From: Geosiphon pyriformis
Lineage: Eukaryota > Glomeromycota > Glomeromycetes > Archaeosporales > Geosiphonaceae
Length of the DNA: 64,000 bases
Assembly: GCA_016748015.1 (NCBI GenBank)
Contig: JAAOMT010000699.1
Span: forward strand, 138,420-202,419
Reading direction: 5' to 3'
Every line of letters starts with the position of its first letter. Position 1 is the first letter of the stretch. This document shows, in pieces, positions 60,559 through 64,000 of this stretch. The position numbers were made by a program, and so were the translations under genes. Under the pieces are notes generated by a model. The model worked only from the letters and a program-made list of their open reading frames with translations. It searched no databases and was not told where the DNA came from.

Positions 60559-61224
60559 TTACCCGTTTCGAAGCTTCGCATAAAGATTAATCAAAGAGAG
60601 AGGTAAATAGTTTGCTTTCCGGAAGCATCGAAAGGCTTGATGGACATCTTGAAGGATACCCATCCTTGGAGTATCAATCAAAAAAGAGATTCCAAGATTT
60701 CGATAAGCTCTTGGATTTCCATTTTGTGCCGCTTTCACGTACCAATATACCGCCTTTCGCATATCTATCTTATCAACAAACTTTAGATTCAAATAATAAT
60801 CCCCGAGAGTACGTTGTCCACAAATATTTCCACCTTCAGCCGATTTCTTAATCCAATAAAAACTTAAAGCGAAATCTTTTGAAATACCCATCCCGTCTCG
60901 GTAAGAGTAACCGAGTTGATTTTGGGCAAAGGGGTCATCACCGAACTCGGCGGACATTTTGTAATAAAGGAATGATTTTTCTGGGTCAATTGGTACATTT
61001 AAGCAACCATAATAATAACAGACACCAATTATACAAGCATATTTTGGAGATGTTGGATGTGTGGCGGTTAGAAGTTGAGAGAATAAATCGCTGGGTGATA
61101 TTTGGTCTTTGTGATTGGTGACAAATTTTTCTATTATCATAATAAGGTGTTCATCTATTTCCCCAGGGTCTTTAATAGAGTAGAATGCTTTGTGGAGATC
61201 ATCGAGAAAATTTTTAGTCTCCAT
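60559..61224 (-). CDS. Sel1-repeat protein, 221 residues
   Basis: A single open exon. An N-terminal helical region (residues 1-60) is followed by about four Sel1-like TPR repeats, seen in ACIIGVCYYYG...DPEKSFLYYKMSAEFG, AQNQLGYSYRDGMG...ALSFYWIKKSAEGG, GQRTLGDYYL...AVYWYVKAAQNG and AYRNLGISFL. Such repeats are protein-binding scaffolds; in these fungi they are often paired with kinases. The stop overlaps a strong donor-like GTAAGT (AACGG then GTAAGT), so a spliced extension is possible, but I found no clear next exon. Confidence 0.82.
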   Translation of the reverse strand: METKNFLDDLHKAFYSIKDPGEIDEHLIMIIEKFVTNHKDQISPSDLFSQLLTATHPTSPKYACIIGVCYYYGCLNVPIDPEKSFLYYKMSAEFGDDPFAQNQLGYSYRDGMGISKDFALSFYWIKKSAEGGNICGQRTLGDYYLNLKFVDKIDMRKAVYWYVKAAQNGNPRAYRNLGISFLIDTPRMGILQDVHQAFRCFRKANYLPLSLINLYAKLRNG

Positions 61225-63304
61225 GTTTGATTTTTTATAAATAGGTGAAAATTGAATTTGAAAGATAACGTTAAAAAGTTGTCAGATTTATCCATTTTAA
61301 AGGTTGCTGAGCCTGCGCGGGATGTCTACTACCCCTGAATCCAGCAACGTGTTTAAGTTTGTACTGCCATTGTGATTTGGTGAGACACTAGCTTTAGTAG
61401 TATGTTTAGAACACTAACTCATTTATTCTAACAAAATATAAGTAAAACTAGACTAACAAAAGGATTTTTATTTATTGTCGGATATATGTGTAAAAAACAA
61501 TAGTTACTTTGAAAACCTTTTAAATCCCAATAATTTTTTAAATTATTCAATAGAATAAAATATTAAATATCGAATAAAAATGTAACTAACATAATCGCAT
61601 TAAACCAGAATTCTTCTTGTTTGATTGGATGATTAAGATTAAGAATCAAAAATTAATTTATCTTCCAAGAATAGTAACTTTTTACCACCCACATGTTTAA
61701 AGTTCAGATTTTTAAGCCCTGGAAAAAAATATTTTAAAACACCAATACACATATTTCTTGAAAATTTGTCCCTTTATGGTAAGGACAATCTTTAATAATC
61801 AACATGTTGTTAAATGAAATAATTTATATTGGTTTAATAAATTCAATTAATATTATTTATGCACAAAATGGCCCCGAATTTTTTAATTTTAATTTTTTTT
61901 ATTAAAAGAAAAGAAAACGAAAACCACGATTTCAAAAGAAATGTTATGAAACTTAAAAATATTTTTATTTTTATTTTTATTATTAATAATCTTAAAATCA
62001 AAAGGAATTCAGATTTTAGACAATATTTCGATGATTAAAGAATATTAACTAAAAATATATTCAGAAAACGTGAGTTGTTCGTCAGATATAAAGAGAAATA
62101 TATGAGTTAGAAAAAAAAAATTATATTTATGCTCAAGAAAAATGGACAGGATTTTTGAATTTTCCTTCAAAAAACAAAATAATTCAAAAATATTTTTTAT
62201 CTTTTAACCATCAATTAATTAATTAATTAATTAATTAATTATTGTCAATAATTTTTTCCCATTTAAAATTAATAAAATAGTGTATTGACAAAAATAATAA
62301 ATTTTTTTTTGCTATTTTCTACGGGAATATTTTATAGTTATTTTTAAAATAAATTTGTACCTTCTTTTTCAATTTAGGTTTTAATACAAAATTTTATTTT
62401 ATTAGATTATTACTTTTGAAAAATAGTAACTCGGAATTCATTCATTCATTCATTCTCTAAACCTTAAAATCAAGCTTATCACATGGTTCAACTGAATGGA
62501 GACATTAAGCCATCCCACAGCCCCAAATCTTGTATTTTAAAAAGAATTATAGATTAAACAGGTAATATATCTCGAGGATTCATATAAAATAAATTTTAAA
62601 ACCACATTTTAAAAATTTTAAAAAATCCAAGAAAGAAAATATCAAAATCAAAAAATCGGGTTCATTTTTCTAGAAAAAACTTCTAGATCAGGCATTATAA
62701 ATATTCCTAACCCTAAACACAATAAACTATGTTTACATGCAAAAAAAGCACCGGAATCCACGCTTGGGCTTGCAAACCTTCTGACTTTAGATCAGGCTTA
62801 CTTAAAAAACAAATCGTGATCCATGAATCATCCTTTGTTATTAAATCACTGAAATCAACTTTTCACACTTCCGAAATCGGTTTCTTATATAGTTATAGAT
62901 CACGCACATAATGGCTTATTTTTTATTTAATCGTATTTTGGGCCATGGGGCTTGCCACGTTTCAAAAATATATATAAATAACTTAATGATGATTTCTCCA
63001 ACCATTTTAGGAGATCATCGAACATTTGAGGGTCAGTCGGTTTGTAAAAATATACGTTGCATAGTAATACCATGCTCTAAACAAAGCCTGGCCCTATAGA
63101 GTAAATTCTCACAGTCTTAATTAACTTCTTTTAACCAACTATCTTAGCCAGTTAGAGCTATATCGCTTACAGAACTTGTCACTTTCTTTGATAAGCCACA
63201 GCGTTGTCAAACTTGGGAAAACTTTTGAGCGTTGAAATTTTAAAAAAAGCTGTTTTGAGAATAAATTGACTTGGCATAAAAAAGTTAACCAAAGAGTCGG
63301 AGAG
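61225..63304. other. Intergenic, 2.1 kb
   Basis: Holds the Sel1 upstream region with a GC-rich hairpin-like motif (61302-61353), an (AATT)n run at 62213-62241 and an ATTC run near 62438-62454. No convincing gene; the small ORFs at 62729 and 62911 are not supported. Confidence 0.6.
61302..61353. promoter_or_regulatory. GC-rich palindrome-flanked motif upstream of the Sel1 gene
   Basis: GTTGCTG at about 61303 and CAGCAAC at about 61344 flank a segment rich in G and C (CTGCGCGGGATG). In this AT-rich context it stands out. It lies about 80-130 bases upstream of the Sel1 start codon. A regulatory or structural role is inference. Confidence 0.3.
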
Positions 63305-64000
63305 ATGCAAGATTTATTTGAAAACGTCTCTCTTGCCGCTTTTTTGACACCTAGCACACGGCTTACTTTGACAGACGCTGAAGAGGTTTCAATAGCTTCA
63401 AATAACCCTTGGAACTTAACCAAAAGAAAATCACCTACTTCTTCGTTTTCACGTGTTGGAAAACGGCCCTCTCTTGAAAAGACATTCAATACGCCTAATA
63501 GAATTTCGCCAATTCCGACTAATACGCACCCTCTTAATCATGAGAGAAATACTTCAGTAACAACTCAAAAGAAATTTTCAACTGGCAGTAAAGATTATGA
63601 AGCTCGAACAAATCTTAGACAAAGACGCGGTTTTTCTTCACTTGGAAATGAAAGTGACTACAATTTATCGCTGAAGGAAAGGGGACCTAACCGATTTCCT
63701 TCAATACGTAATCGAGATAGTCTACTCAATATTAATGTGAATACATTTGATGAACCTCATTTTTCAAAAAGCTCAAAGACATCCAAAGAACAGCGAAGAG
63801 AACATGAAAGTAGGACTGTGATTGTGCATGTTGTAAAATCATCAGATACTTTGGTCGGAATCGCCTTGTTTTATGGAATCGAGGTCAGTTCCAATATTAT
63901 AAAAGCTAAAGCCTTAATTTTGAAATTTTTTTATTATATAACCTATGGATATATCAATTTTTAGATTTCTGCTTTGCAAAAGGCAAATAAACTTTGGACC
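63305..64000 (+). CDS. LysM-domain protein, 5' part (runs off the window)
   Basis: Exon 1 is 63305-63883, an 81-base GT-AG intron follows (63884-63964), and exon 2 starts at 63965 and is cut by the window end. About 175 residues of Ser-, Arg- and Asn-rich, probably disordered sequence precede a LysM domain: VIVHVVKSSDTLVGIALFYGIE at the end of exon 1 (listed here as two halves around the SSDTL core), continued across the splice by ISALQKANKLWT. There is no signal peptide, so it resembles the intracellular LYSMD1/2-type proteins rather than secreted chitin-binding effectors. The start is the first ATG with the long frame; upstream in-frame sequence lacks an ATG. Confidence 0.82.

Noticed and set aside
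62729-63099. Two small plus-strand ORFs before the LysM gene
   Set aside because: Short, without motifs; likely chance.
1-64000. tRNA, rRNA or CRISPR arrays
   Set aside because: Nothing recognised by eye: no cloverleaf-like sequence, no conserved rRNA blocks, and no regularly spaced identical repeats with unique spacers.

Overview
The window looks like nuclear DNA of a repeat-rich, very AT-rich filamentous fungus. An arbuscular mycorrhizal fungus (Glomeromycotina) is the best fit. The pointers are a TKL-type kinase with a Cys-rich N-terminus, a Sel1-repeat protein, an F-box/LRR-type protein, a CR1/L1-like LINE of a type I associate with Rhizophagus-like genomes, many short spliced introns, and large AT-rich tracts full of decayed transposons. 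No database was searched, so the species is inference.

Left part (1-23 kb) is a nested transposon zone. A Ty3/gypsy element on the minus strand (copy A, 1-5514; its 3' LTR runs off the window) sits inside the reading frame of a LINE (5515-about 8420). Copy A has lost protease, reverse transcriptase and most of RNase H, but keeps gag, a nonsense-ridden integrase frame and an extra 225-residue ORF that ends inside the 3' LTR. A second, strongly AT-drifted gypsy copy (B, about 10060-17209, plus strand) still shows RT, RNase H, integrase and the extra ORF. Both the LTR pair and the LINE decay look transition-only, as expected for RIP-like or methyl-cytosine deamination. The AT block also holds a degraded long inverted repeat (18.3-19.5 kb), a fresh-looking TIR element (19.8-20.6 kb), a repeat-bearing island (21.7-22.1 kb) and a 5'-truncated LINE tail (22.6-22.8 kb).

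Middle and right part (23-64 kb) is genic. In order it holds: a three-exon protein kinase (-), a broken cytochrome P450 (-), a broken class 3 lipase that still has GHSLGG (-), a two-exon AT-hook/poly-Asp protein (+), five intact multi-exon class 3 lipase-like genes (37.6-39.0 -, 41.3-43.0 +, 43.6-45.3 +, 48.7-50.1 -, 53.7-55.2 -), a secreted Gly/Asn-repeat protein (50.6-51.3 -), an F-box-like gene (+), a Sel1-repeat gene (-), and the start of a LysM-domain gene (+) cut by the window end.

The most interesting feature is the lipase-like cluster. All five intact genes have glycine where the nucleophilic serine of GHSLGG should be, while the Asp and His positions of the triad and the overall fold motifs are kept. 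They share one exon plan (phases 1, 1, 0), and most carry a clear N-terminal hydrophobic anchor. This reads as a locally expanded family of membrane-anchored or secreted lipase-fold proteins without classical lipase chemistry. The only serine-bearing relative in the window is the broken gene at 31.5-32.9 kb.
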